This document shows positions 1 to 6,144 of a DNA stretch of 40,386 nt, piece after piece. This DNA comes from Oscillospiraceae bacterium (GTDB lineage Bacteria > Bacillota > Clostridia > Oscillospirales > Acutalibacteraceae). Below the pieces are notes generated by a model. It saw only the letters and a program-made list of their open reading frames with translations, had not been told where the DNA came from and did no database searches. The translations under genes and the position numbers were made by a program. The first letter of the stretch is position 1. Each line of letters opens with the position of its first letter. Location of the stretch: assembly GCA_029012445.1 (NCBI GenBank), contig JAQXMC010000039.1:1-40386 (forward strand), in the 5' to 3' direction.

Positions 1-1025
1 TCGGCTAATTCCTGCTCACTTACACCGTCTATCGGAATAAATGCGGAAGCCTTGCGGTTGCCGAGCGTAATGGTGCCGGTTTTGTCAAGCATCAGAATAT
101 CCACATCGCCTGCGGCTTCAATCGCTCTGCCGCTCATGGCAAGAACATTGGCCTGATTAAGCCTGCTCATACCGGCAATACCGATCGCCGAAAGCAGGGC
201 GCCGATGGTCGTCGGCGCAAGGCAGACAAGTAAGGCAACCAGCGTGGTGACCGAAGTCGGGTTTTCGATTCCCGCCTGCTTTGCGGAAAAAATCGAATAG
301 GTATAAAGCGATACCGTAACAAGAATAAAGATGATGGAAAGGGCAACCAGAAAAATCTGCAAAGCGATTTCATTCGGCGTCTTTTTCCGGGAAGCGCCTT
401 CGACCATCGCAATCATTTTATCCAGGAAGCTTTCTCCGGCTTCGCTTGTTATCCGCACCACGATCCAATCGGAAAGCACGGTCGTGCCGCCTGTGACGGC
501 GCTTCTGTCGCCGCCTGCTTCACGGATTACCGGAGCCGATTCGCCGGTAATGGCGCTTTCGTCAACGGAGGCGGCCCCCTCAATCGCTTCGCCGTCGCCG
601 GGAATCTGTTCACCGGCTTTTACGATGACAATATCGCCTTTTTTCAGTGTCGCCGACGAAACGGCGGTTATCTGCTCCTTTTTATCGGCAGAGGGTATCT
701 TGTGTGCCTCTACATCTTTCTTTGAAGCTCTCAGAGCGTCCGCCTGCGCCTTGCCTCTGCCCTCGGCAATCGCTTCAGCAAAATTTGCAAAAATACAGGT
801 AAACCACAGAATCACGGCAATGGCCAGCGTATAGCCGCTCGAAGCGTCTTTCAGTCCGAACAGGGAAACAATCCACAGCCCGGTTGTCAGGATTGCCGAA
901 ACATATACCAGAAGCATAACCGGGTTTTGCACCTGCGTCTTTGGGTTTAATTTGATGAATGAATCCTTAATGGCTCTGCCGAGCATCTTTTTATCGGCAA
1001 AAGCACTTTTTGTTTTTGATGCCAT
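1..1025 (-). CDS. kdpB: Potassium-transporting P-type ATPase, ATP-binding subunit KdpB (3' part cut by window edge)
   Basis: Catalytic subunit of the high-affinity Kdp K+ pump in the cell membrane. I translated the minus strand from the ATG at 1025; about 341 codons are present and the reading frame runs off the left edge, so the P-domain tail and the last membrane segments are missing. The TGES motif of the actuator domain is visible near residue 160, and the phosphorylation motif DKTGT has its catalytic aspartate at residue 314. Hydrophobic segments near residues 35-80 and 215-270 match the KdpB layout. The start lies 12 nt downstream of the kdpA stop with an AAGGAGG ribosome site between them, so the two are cotranscribed. 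kdpC would be expected beyond the left edge and cannot be checked. Confidence 0.96.
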   Translation of the reverse strand, partial: MASKTKSAFADKKMLGRAIKDSFIKLNPKTQVQNPVMLLVYVSAILTTGLWIVSLFGLKDASSGYTLAIAVILWFTCIFANFAEAIAEGRGKAQADALRASKKDVEAHKIPSADKKEQITAVSSATLKKGDIVIVKAGEQIPGDGEAIEGAASVDESAITGESAPVIREAGGDRSAVTGGTTVLSDWIVVRITSEAGESFLDKMIAMVEGASRKKTPNEIALQIFLVALSIIFILVTVSLYTYSIFSAKQAGIENPTSVTTLVALLVCLAPTTIGALLSAIGIAGMSRLNQANVLAMSGRAIEAAGDVDILMLDKTGTITLGNRKASAFIPIDGVSEQELA

Positions 1026-1037
1026 AACAGTGCCTCC

Positions 1038-2852
1038 TTAAATAACATTACTGAAAAATTCAGCGAGCGGTCCGAGTGCCAGCGCCGGGAAGAAGCTGAG
1101 CGCGCCGATGAGAAGAACGATGAAAATCAGCAGGAAAACGAACATTCCGTTGGTTGTCGAAAGCGTACCCGCGCTTGTCGCGATCTTCTTTTTGCCGGCA
1201 AGACTGCCTGCGATCGCCAGTGTTCCGATAATTGGCAGGAAACGGGCAAACAGCATGACAAGACCGAGCGAAACATTCAAAAATACGGTATTCGCATTAA
1301 ATCCGGCAAAGGCAGAGCCGTTATTGCCGCCGCAGGAAGAATATGCGTATAGAATTTCGGAAAAGCCGTGCGCGCCGCCGTTGTTGAGACTGTCCGCCAC
1401 GCTCGGAACGACTGCCGCAAGTCCGCTTCCCAAAAGAATCGCAATCGGCGTGGCAAGACACACCAGAACCGACCATTTCATCTCGTAAGGCTCAATCTTT
1501 TTGCCTAAGAACTCCGGTGTTCTGCCGACCATAAGACCGGCGATAAAGACCGTCAGAATCGCGAAAGCAAGCATACCGTAAAGACCGCAGCCGACGCCGC
1601 CGAAAACAACCTCACCGAGCTGCATCAGAAGCATCGTCACCATACCGCCGAGCGGTGTGTAGCTATCATGCATAGAGTTTACAGAGCCGTTGGAAGCCGC
1701 CGTGGTAAATGCCGCCCATGTTGATGATGTCGCAATGCCGAACCTTGTTTCCTTGCCCTCCATATTGCCGCCTGCCTGGTCGGTCATGGAGATGTCCACC
1801 GCACCGTCCTGACTGAGCTGCGGTGTCGCAAGCTGTTCGCTGACGGCAATCGAGCCGAGAGCCAGCGCAAGGCACAGAAACATCGCCGTAAAGATGGCTA
1901 CACCCTGTTTCTTGTTTTTGACCGCTCTGCCGAAGGTGAAGCACAGAGCCGCCGGAATCAGCAGAATCGAGATCATTTCAATCAGATTGGTAAAGGCGTT
2001 CGGGTTCTCCAAAGGATGCGCAGAGTTGACACCCATATAACCGCCGCCGTTTGTACCGGTCTGCTTGATGGCGACCTGACTTGCCGCAGGACCCATCGGC
2101 ACGAATTGCTCGGTGATGATCTCGGCCTCTTCTATAACTTTACCGTCCACCGTTACCGTGCCTGCTTCAAGGTCGATTTCAGCGTTTTCCATGATTTCGC
2201 CGTCTGCGCTGACGGCAATCGGTTCAACAAGCGATACCGTTTCGGCACCTTTCAGGTTCTGGATCACACCGCCGCCAACAAGGCAAAGCGCAATGACAAG
2301 GTTAAGCGGTATTAAAATGTGAATAATGATTCTCGTGATGTCCACCCAGAAGCTACCAAGACCGTCTGTTTTCACTTTGATAAATCCCCGTATCAGCGCA
2401 AACAGCACGGCAATGCCGGTTGCGGCGGAAACAAAGTTCTGCACGGTCAGTCCGAGAGCTTGCGTAAGATAGCTTAATGTAGATTCTCCGCTGTACGCCT
2501 GCCAGTTTGTGTTGGTCACAAAGCTTGCAGCGGTGTTAAAAGCTAAATCCCATTTCACACCCGAGAGCCCCTGCGTATTGCCGGGAAGAACACCCTGCAA
2601 AAGCTGAAGCAGAAACAGAAAAACAAGACCGATGCCCGAAAAAATCAGAACGGAAACCGCATACTTTTTCCAAGTCATCTGCTCGTCCTTGTCAACACGC
2701 ATCACTTTGTATACCGCGTTTTCACAAGGCGTGAGGATTCTGGAAAAAAAGGTTTTTTCGCCGTCCATAACTTTTTTGATGTACGCTCCGAGCGGAATCG
2801 CCAAAACGATCAGAACGGCAAGATAGAGTATGTATTGTATAACCGTACTCAT
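1038..2852 (-). CDS. kdpA: Potassium-transporting ATPase, K+-binding subunit KdpA
   Basis: Pore subunit of the Kdp pump, 604 aa, which is longer than the roughly 560 aa typical of KdpA. About ten membrane segments are visible. The four pore-loop filter regions of the family can be seen: VTNTNWQ, TNGGGYMGVNS, TAASNGSVNSM and CGGNNGSAFAG. The extra length sits in an acidic, repetitive stretch around residues 205-245, just before the second pore loop, probably an extracellular loop insertion. Its ATG overlaps the kdpF stop as ATGA, which implies translational coupling. kdpB follows directly. Confidence 0.97.
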   Translation of the reverse strand: MSTVIQYILYLAVLIVLAIPLGAYIKKVMDGEKTFFSRILTPCENAVYKVMRVDKDEQMTWKKYAVSVLIFSGIGLVFLFLLQLLQGVLPGNTQGLSGVKWDLAFNTAASFVTNTNWQAYSGESTLSYLTQALGLTVQNFVSAATGIAVLFALIRGFIKVKTDGLGSFWVDITRIIIHILIPLNLVIALCLVGGGVIQNLKGAETVSLVEPIAVSADGEIMENAEIDLEAGTVTVDGKVIEEAEIITEQFVPMGPAASQVAIKQTGTNGGGYMGVNSAHPLENPNAFTNLIEMISILLIPAALCFTFGRAVKNKKQGVAIFTAMFLCLALALGSIAVSEQLATPQLSQDGAVDISMTDQAGGNMEGKETRFGIATSSTWAAFTTAASNGSVNSMHDSYTPLGGMVTMLLMQLGEVVFGGVGCGLYGMLAFAILTVFIAGLMVGRTPEFLGKKIEPYEMKWSVLVCLATPIAILLGSGLAAVVPSVADSLNNGGAHGFSEILYAYSSCGGNNGSAFAGFNANTVFLNVSLGLVMLFARFLPIIGTLAIAGSLAGKKKIATSAGTLSTTNGMFVFLLIFIVLLIGALSFFPALALGPLAEFFSNVI

Positions 2853-2941
2853 TTTTGTTCATCCCCTTTCATCAGGATATACACATAGTAGCCAAGCAGC
2901 GCCGCAGCGCTCAGACCGATAATTCCGATTATGATATTCAT
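2849..2941 (-). CDS. kdpF: Small Kdp subunit KdpF-like peptide (30 aa)
   Basis: A 30-residue ORF: one hydrophobic helix (residues 3-24, rich in Ile, Leu and Ala) and a short charged tail ending GDEQK. KdpF is a single-span peptide that stabilises the KdpABC complex in bacteria. The size, the single helix and the position directly before kdpA fit. It has a near-perfect AAGGAGG ribosome site 7 nt before the ATG, and its TGA overlaps the kdpA ATG. The call rests on position and shape because such short peptides have little sequence signature. Confidence 0.85.
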   Translation of the reverse strand: MNIIIGIIGLSAAALLGYYVYILMKGDEQK

Positions 2942-2962
2942 AGTCTTACCTCCTTGCGAAAC

Positions 2963-3013
2963 ATTGTAACAGCATTGGAATGAAATCGGGATTAGCAAAA
3001 TGCACAGTGCATT
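2963..3013 (-). promoter_or_regulatory. Candidate kdpFAB promoter region with a 15-bp palindrome
   Basis: Between the 64-aa gene and kdpF lies AATGCACAGTGCATT at 2999-3013, a palindrome with 7-bp arms around one central base. About 30 nt nearer kdpF is a TACAAT -10-like hexamer (2968-2963) without a good -35. A poor -35 beside a palindrome is what an activator-dependent or repressed promoter looks like. KdpE or another regulator is possible but nothing here identifies it. Confidence 0.35.
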
Positions 3014-3031
3014 AAAAGAATATTAAGACAC

Positions 3032-3226
3032 TTACAGCCACCCGAAAATCAGAGCCACCGGCACCGAAATAACCACCGTAAAGAGAAACACGGCGGCAAG
3101 AACGCAAATCGGCATTCCGATAAACAGGAAGAAAAAAGACAGAACCGGATGCCTGAATGAAAAACGCTCCGTCTTCGCTTCCAGACGCTTATCGAGTTCA
3201 TGAACTCTTTTGAACAGGACTGACAT
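3032..3226 (-). CDS. Small membrane protein upstream of kdpFAB (unknown)
   Basis: 64 aa starting MSVLFKRVHELDK. I chose the ATG at 3226 because a strong AAGGAGGG ribosome site precedes it; a longer open frame to 3328 would cross this site and has no Shine-Dalgarno. The first 30 residues are charged and probably cytoplasmic (HELDKRLEAKTERFS), and the rest is hydrophobic, enough for one long or two short membrane spans ending FGWL. I do not recognise the family. It lies about 90 nt before kdpF on the same strand, so it may be a small accessory or regulatory part of the Kdp system, but that is inferred from position only. Confidence 0.6.
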   Translation of the reverse strand: MSVLFKRVHELDKRLEAKTERFSFRHPVLSFFFLFIGMPICVLAAVFLFTVVISVPVALIFGWL

Positions 3227-3552
3227 AAAGAATCCCTCCTTACGCTGACAGAATAGCACAGGAGGGATAAAAAGGGGAAAAAGACATAATGAATTGTTGT
3301 TAAGAAAGAATAAAATCAGGATTACCATTCATGCTGATTATCTTTGAAATCTATTTATAATTGCTTTGCTTTTCAAATCTTACAAAAAAACGGGATTTCC
3401 TGGCTTAACGAGGGCGGAAATCCCGTCGTTTCTTATTTCGAAGGCTATATTCAGAAAGCACTGTCCGAGCGAGAACAACGATTTTGAGCACTTTTTCGGA
3501 TTTATATGTAAAGATCTAACATGACACAAAGATAATTTACTTTCTCAAGCTC
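3227..3552. other. Intergenic region upstream of the kdp locus
   Basis: No coding sequence is supported. It holds a terminator-like hairpin (3384-3426) and, near 3245-3257 on the minus strand, an extended -10-like TGCTATTCT with no clear -35, which could start the 64-aa gene. I found no recognisable riboswitch; in particular I saw no ydaO/c-di-AMP motif, which precedes some Kdp operons in other Firmicutes. Confidence 0.5.
3384..3426 (-). terminator. Intrinsic terminator (possibly bidirectional) at the island/kdp boundary
   Basis: Perfect 11-bp arms ACGGGATTTCC (3390-3400) and GGAAATCCCGT (3416-3426) with a 15-nt loop. Read on the minus strand the stem is followed by a run of seven T (3390-3384). 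On the plus strand it is followed by the T-rich CGTTTCTTA. No minus-strand gene lies immediately to the right, so it either shields kdp from read-through or acts in an unseen leader. Confidence 0.7.
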
Positions 3553-3581
3553 TTGACATACAAACAAATGTTCTGTATAAT
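3553..3581 (+). promoter_or_regulatory. Perfect consensus sigma-A promoter for the SGNH locus
   Basis: TTGACA at 3553-3558, a 17-nt spacer, and TATAAT at 3576-3581. The predicted start near 3588 would give a leader of about 170 nt that contains repeat copy A before the SGNH gene. A flawless promoter in front of a frameshifted gene is notable. Confidence 0.85.
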
Positions 3582-3640
3582 AGTAATTGATAGAATTTTA
3601 CTCTGCCCCAAAACCGAATAAACATGAAACACATAATTTT

Positions 3641-3716
3641 TTAGCCGGCAGTAAGCATGATCACTGCATCACCGAAACAGTATCATTCCGGATACCGGTC
3701 GAGAACATACGGACAA
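3641..3716 (+). repeat. Repeat copy A (76 nt) in the SGNH leader
   Basis: Runs from TTAGCCGGCAGT to CATACGGACAA. It matches copy B at 4396-4472 at about 68 of 77 aligned positions, with one gap. Both copies keep ACCG...CGGT and TCCG...CGGA pairings whose order would give an H-type pseudoknot. T-rich tracts precede both. Copy A lies within the transcribed leader of the hydrolase gene. I do not recognise the element. Confidence 0.8.
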
Positions 3717-3757
3717 ACAGAGGTTATTTTTAGTCATTAGACTATTAGAGGTATAAA

Positions 3758-4387
3758 ATGGATATCAAACAGTTTAACAAAAACACCCGTTATGATTATT
3801 GGCAAAGATGGAAACGCCGTAAATTTACAAAAGAAAATAAAAAAATGCAAAACTGGTCAGATTGTTCTTTTGGGCGACAGTATTACCGAAATGTTTGATG
3901 TCAAGTTACTGAACGGTTGCAGTAATCTTGAAATATATAACAGAGGTATCGGCGGAGATACAACAAACAGACTTATTGAAAGACTCGAGAAAAATGTTCT
4001 TTGTCTGAAACCGAGTCAGTTAGTGCTTCTGATTGGAACAAACGATTTCGGCAGAGGAGCTGACTGCGAATATGTTTTTGAAAACATTAAAAAATCATCG
4101 AGATTATCAAAAAAGACAATCCCGATGTTGTAATCACTTTACAGTGTGTTTACCCTGTCAACGCAAGCAAATACGAATTAGAACCCGGAAGAAATGAAAA
4201 TATAAGAAAACTGAACAGAATGCTGACGGAATATGCAGAGAAAAGCGGACTTGGTCTGATAGACCTGACAGATAGCCTGAAAGCTGAAAACGGCAGTCTT
4301 GATGTTAAATACAGCGATGACGGTGTTCATCCTAATGCTGCCGGATTCGAAATCGTCGCCCGTGCAATTGCTTCAAAAATCAACTGA
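3758..4387 (+). pseudogene. SGNH/GDSL-family hydrolase with two frameshifts
   Basis: The span is exactly 210 codons from ATG (3758, MDIKQFNKNTRYDYW) to TGA (4387), but the protein is only continuous if the frame changes twice. The N-terminal part reads to ENKK; the middle (CKTGQIVLLGDSITEMF) is in the +1 frame; the C-terminal part (EIIKKDNPDVVITL...) returns to the starting frame. The shifts fall at A-runs near 3837-3843 (one A too many) and 4095-4100 (one A too few), so they cancel in length. All four SGNH blocks are present: GDSIT with the catalytic Ser, GIGGDTT, GTNDF and DGVHPN with the Asp-His pair. The family comprises small esterases/lipases often acting on acetylated sugars. It is either decayed, recoded, or damaged by homopolymer sequencing error. 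Confidence 0.85.
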
Positions 4388-4395
4388 AACAATTT

Positions 4396-4472
4396 TTAGC
4401 CGGCAGTGAGCCTCATCACCGCACCGACCGAAACAGTATCAGTCCGAATACCGGTCGGGAACATACGGACAA
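4396..4472 (+). repeat. Repeat copy B (77 nt) just after the SGNH stop
   Basis: Begins 9 nt after the SGNH stop codon. It is about 88% identical to copy A (3641-3716). Here the stem is longer: CCGACCG can pair with CGGTCGG over 7 bp, and GTCCG with CGGAC over 5 bp, the latter crossing the former. Together with copy A it brackets the hydrolase as a 0.8-kb unit. Confidence 0.8.
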
Positions 4473-4490
4473 CTTTGGTTTAATATTTTA

Positions 4491-4570
4491 AGCCGTTACA
4501 TAGTTTCAGTATAAACTGTGAGAGATGAACAATCTCTCTGTGTTGTGCTGTCCTGTGTGACGGCTTTTTT
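4491..4570 (+). terminator. Structured terminator RNA with a three-way-junction fold
   Basis: The outer stem pairs AGCCGTTACA (4491-4500) with TGTGACGGCT (4556-4565) over 10 bp with one G-U pair, followed by TTTTTT. Inside are two perfect hairpins: AGTTT/AAACT (4502-4517) and GAGAGAT/ATCTCTC (4520-4538, loop GAACA). This is far more elaborate than a plain terminator and may be the 3' end of a small RNA that includes repeat copy B, or a decorated terminator of the SGNH unit. Confidence 0.65.
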
Positions 4571-4572
4571 GT

Positions 4573-4909
4573 TTTGCTCAAATTCCGGCTTTCAGGGCAA
4601 ATCAACACTTTAAAATCGGAATCTATGAAGTAACTCGACTTTTGATTTTAAGCCTGTTACAGAGGAAAAATTCGTTAAAAATTAGCCCGAAAAGCTATAA
4701 AAAATGCAGTTGCACAACGCCAAAAATTCTTTGGTCAATTTTCACAAACTTTCATTTTTTTCAGATTTTACCCTGACTTTTGCCCTCTCCCGTTCCTTAC
4801 AAGTGAGGGGTGTTTTAAAAAGCATCCTAATTCAAGCGTTGACAGAATCAAAGACTGAATAATTCTTATCATAAAGAAACCAACGAATAACAAAAATCAA
4901 AGGAGAGTT
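4573..4909. other. AT-rich non-coding part of the island
   Basis: No coding sequence. A short echo of the upstream terminator RNA occurs at 4647-4664: TTTTAAGCC(T)GTTACAGAG resembles 4487-4503. A small inverted repeat CCCTC...GAGGG lies near 4780-4815. A TTGACA at about 4839 has only a weak -10. It looks like debris of a mobile element. Confidence 0.4.
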
Positions 4910-4915
4910 ACAAAC

Positions 4916-5160
4916 ATGAATAACGAAGCATTCTTGAAATGGAAATGCTTACGGCACCGCTCATACACGAACTGATTGACCACATTGATGTCTATGAGAC
5001 CGAAGGTACAGGAAAAAACAAGACACAGCGTGTTGTCATTCATTACCGATTTGTCGGTGTACTTGAAATCGCCAAAGGTGACGAGTCTTGCTTCAAGGAA
5101 GACACCCGTCAGGGAGTAGCAGTCAGCTATATTTCAAAAGCATTACCCGAATCGGCGTAA
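4916..5160 (+). pseudogene. Remnant of a large serine recombinase (C-terminal DUF4368-like tail)
   Basis: From about 4934 the frame reads LEMEMLTAPLIHELIDHI and continues to GVLEI, the signature end of the serine recombinases carried by clostridial conjugative elements (DUF4368 region), finishing at 5160. The catalytic resolvase domain and the zinc-ribbon/coiled-coil are absent. A strong AAAGGAGAG ribosome site and ATG at 4916 precede it, but that ATG opens a different frame that stops after 19 residues (4975), so the start belongs to something else joined by deletion. A hairpin AGTCGCA/TGCGACT (5167-5192) follows the stop. It is too short to recombine DNA and marks a decayed integrated element. 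Confidence 0.8.
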
Positions 5161-5230
5161 AACAAAAGTCGCAGACCGTATGGAATGCGACTGTACATAA
5201 CTAAAATATATTTTAAACTCTGTTTTTAGC

Positions 5231-5275
5231 AAAAAAATTGAGTATTCACAGGTCAAATCCCTTATGAATACTCAA
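5231..5275 (-). terminator. Intrinsic terminator of tRNA-Pro
   Basis: Arms TTGAGTATTCA (5238-5248 on the plus strand) and TGAATACTCAA (5265-5275) are perfect 11-bp complements. On the minus strand the stem ends in seven T (5237-5231). It begins 2 nt after the CCA of the tRNA. Confidence 0.92.
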
Positions 5276-5277
5276 AA

Positions 5278-5354
5278 TGGTCGGAGTGACGGGACTTGAA
5301 CCCATGGCCTCTTGGTCCCGAACCAAGCGCGATACCAAACTTCGCCACACCCCG
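5278..5354 (-). tRNA. tRNA-Pro (anticodon CGG), CCA encoded
   Basis: 77 nt on the minus strand. The acceptor stem is CGGGGTG/CACTCCG with one G-U pair, the discriminator is A, and CCA is encoded in the DNA. The anticodon arm is CTTGG-TTCGGGA-CCAAG with CGG at positions 34-36, decoding CCG proline codons. The T-arm contains GGTTCAAGTCC. It has its own promoter and terminator, so it is a single-gene unit beside the island. Confidence 0.96.
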
Positions 5355-5365
5355 ATAGCTTGGAT

Positions 5366-5394
5366 ATTATATATTATAGAACGAAGTTTGTCAA
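5366..5394 (-). promoter_or_regulatory. Perfect consensus promoter of tRNA-Pro
   Basis: On the minus strand TTGACA (5394-5389), a 17-nt spacer, and TATAAT (5371-5366). The expected start near 5359 is a few nt before the tRNA. Confidence 0.88.
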
Positions 5395-5432
5395 GAGCTT
5401 TTGCAACTTTTTTGTTTTATTCCGGCTATTTT

Positions 5433-6080
5433 TCAAATCTCAGTCAGATATTTTTTCAGCTCCGAAACGCTTGCGGTAATGTGATCCGCTCCGGCCGCTT
5501 CAAGCTCCTCTCTTGAACCGTAACCGAACAGGACACCGACCGCCTGCATTCCGTTTTCATGAGCGCCGACCATGTCATATTTTCTGTCGCCGACCATAAC
5601 CGAGTCCGGGACCGAAGCGCCACTGACGCTTAGTGCGTACCTTATGACATCTGCTTTTTCTGTTCTGGTTTCGTCCATTGAGGCGCCGCAGATAAAGTCG
5701 AAATATGAAAATATTCCGTATTTTTTAAGCACTCTGATCGCCATTTCCTCCGGCTTTGATGTCGCCAGAATAAGCGTTTTTCCTGCTGCTTTCAGACTTT
5801 TCAGCATATCGTCTATGCCATCGTATAGCCTGTTTTCAAATATGCCCTTAGGCTCATAATATTCGCGATAATATCTGATCGCAAGCTGCGCCTGATCAGA
5901 TGTGAAGCCGTAAATTTCCATGAAGCTCTCCGCCAGCGGCGGCCCGATAAACGGGTAAAGCTCTCGCTTGTCGCTGACTGATATCGAGAATTTTTCGAGC
6001 GCATATGCGACTGAATTTGTTATCCCCTCGCCCGGATCGGTGAGCGTTCCGTCGAGATCGAAAAATATATTATTTTTCAT
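5433..6080 (-). CDS. HAD-superfamily phosphatase (phosphoglycolate phosphatase-like)
   Basis: 215 aa. The start at 6080 (MKNNIFFDLDGTLTD) is chosen because AGGAGA lies 7 nt before it; an upstream in-frame ATG at 6131 has no ribosome site. Motif I is DLDGT with nucleophile Asp8 and acid/base Asp10; motif II is the Ser of ATSKP; motif IV is GDRKYD. A small helical cap at residues 15-80 makes it a type-C1 HAD like Gph and PgmB. The substrate cannot be told from sequence. It starts 65 nt after the GH3-family gene on the same strand and is probably cotranscribed with it. Confidence 0.9.
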   Translation of the reverse strand: MKNNIFFDLDGTLTDPGEGITNSVAYALEKFSISVSDKRELYPFIGPPLAESFMEIYGFTSDQAQLAIRYYREYYEPKGIFENRLYDGIDDMLKSLKAAGKTLILATSKPEEMAIRVLKKYGIFSYFDFICGASMDETRTEKADVIRYALSVSGASVPDSVMVGDRKYDMVGAHENGMQAVGVLFGYGSREELEAAGADHITASVSELKKYLTEI

Positions 6081-6144
6081 TTCTGTCTCCTGCTTTTTAA
6101 CTATAAATTCAGCGGATGAAAATTCATTCACCCGCTGATTTCTA

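Noticed and set aside
331..834. 167-aa plus-strand open frame
   Set aside because: It lies antisense within kdpB, whose translation shows clear P-type ATPase motifs.
3227..3552. c-di-AMP (ydaO) riboswitch before kdp
   Set aside because: Looked for because of the c-di-AMP link, but the conserved ydaO sequence blocks are not visible.
3792..4133. SGNH gene as a 113-aa complete protein
   Set aside because: The ATG has no ribosome site, and the Asp-His block lies beyond the stop in another frame.
3641..4472. Integron attC sites or CRISPR repeats
   Set aside because: The two copies lack RYYYAAC/GTTRRRY core sites, and two copies 0.75 kb apart around a gene are not a CRISPR array.
5231..5354. Attachment-site duplication of the tRNA-Pro 3' end
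   Set aside because: I found no second copy of the tRNA 3' sequence in the window, and DUF4368 serine recombinases do not usually target tRNA genes.
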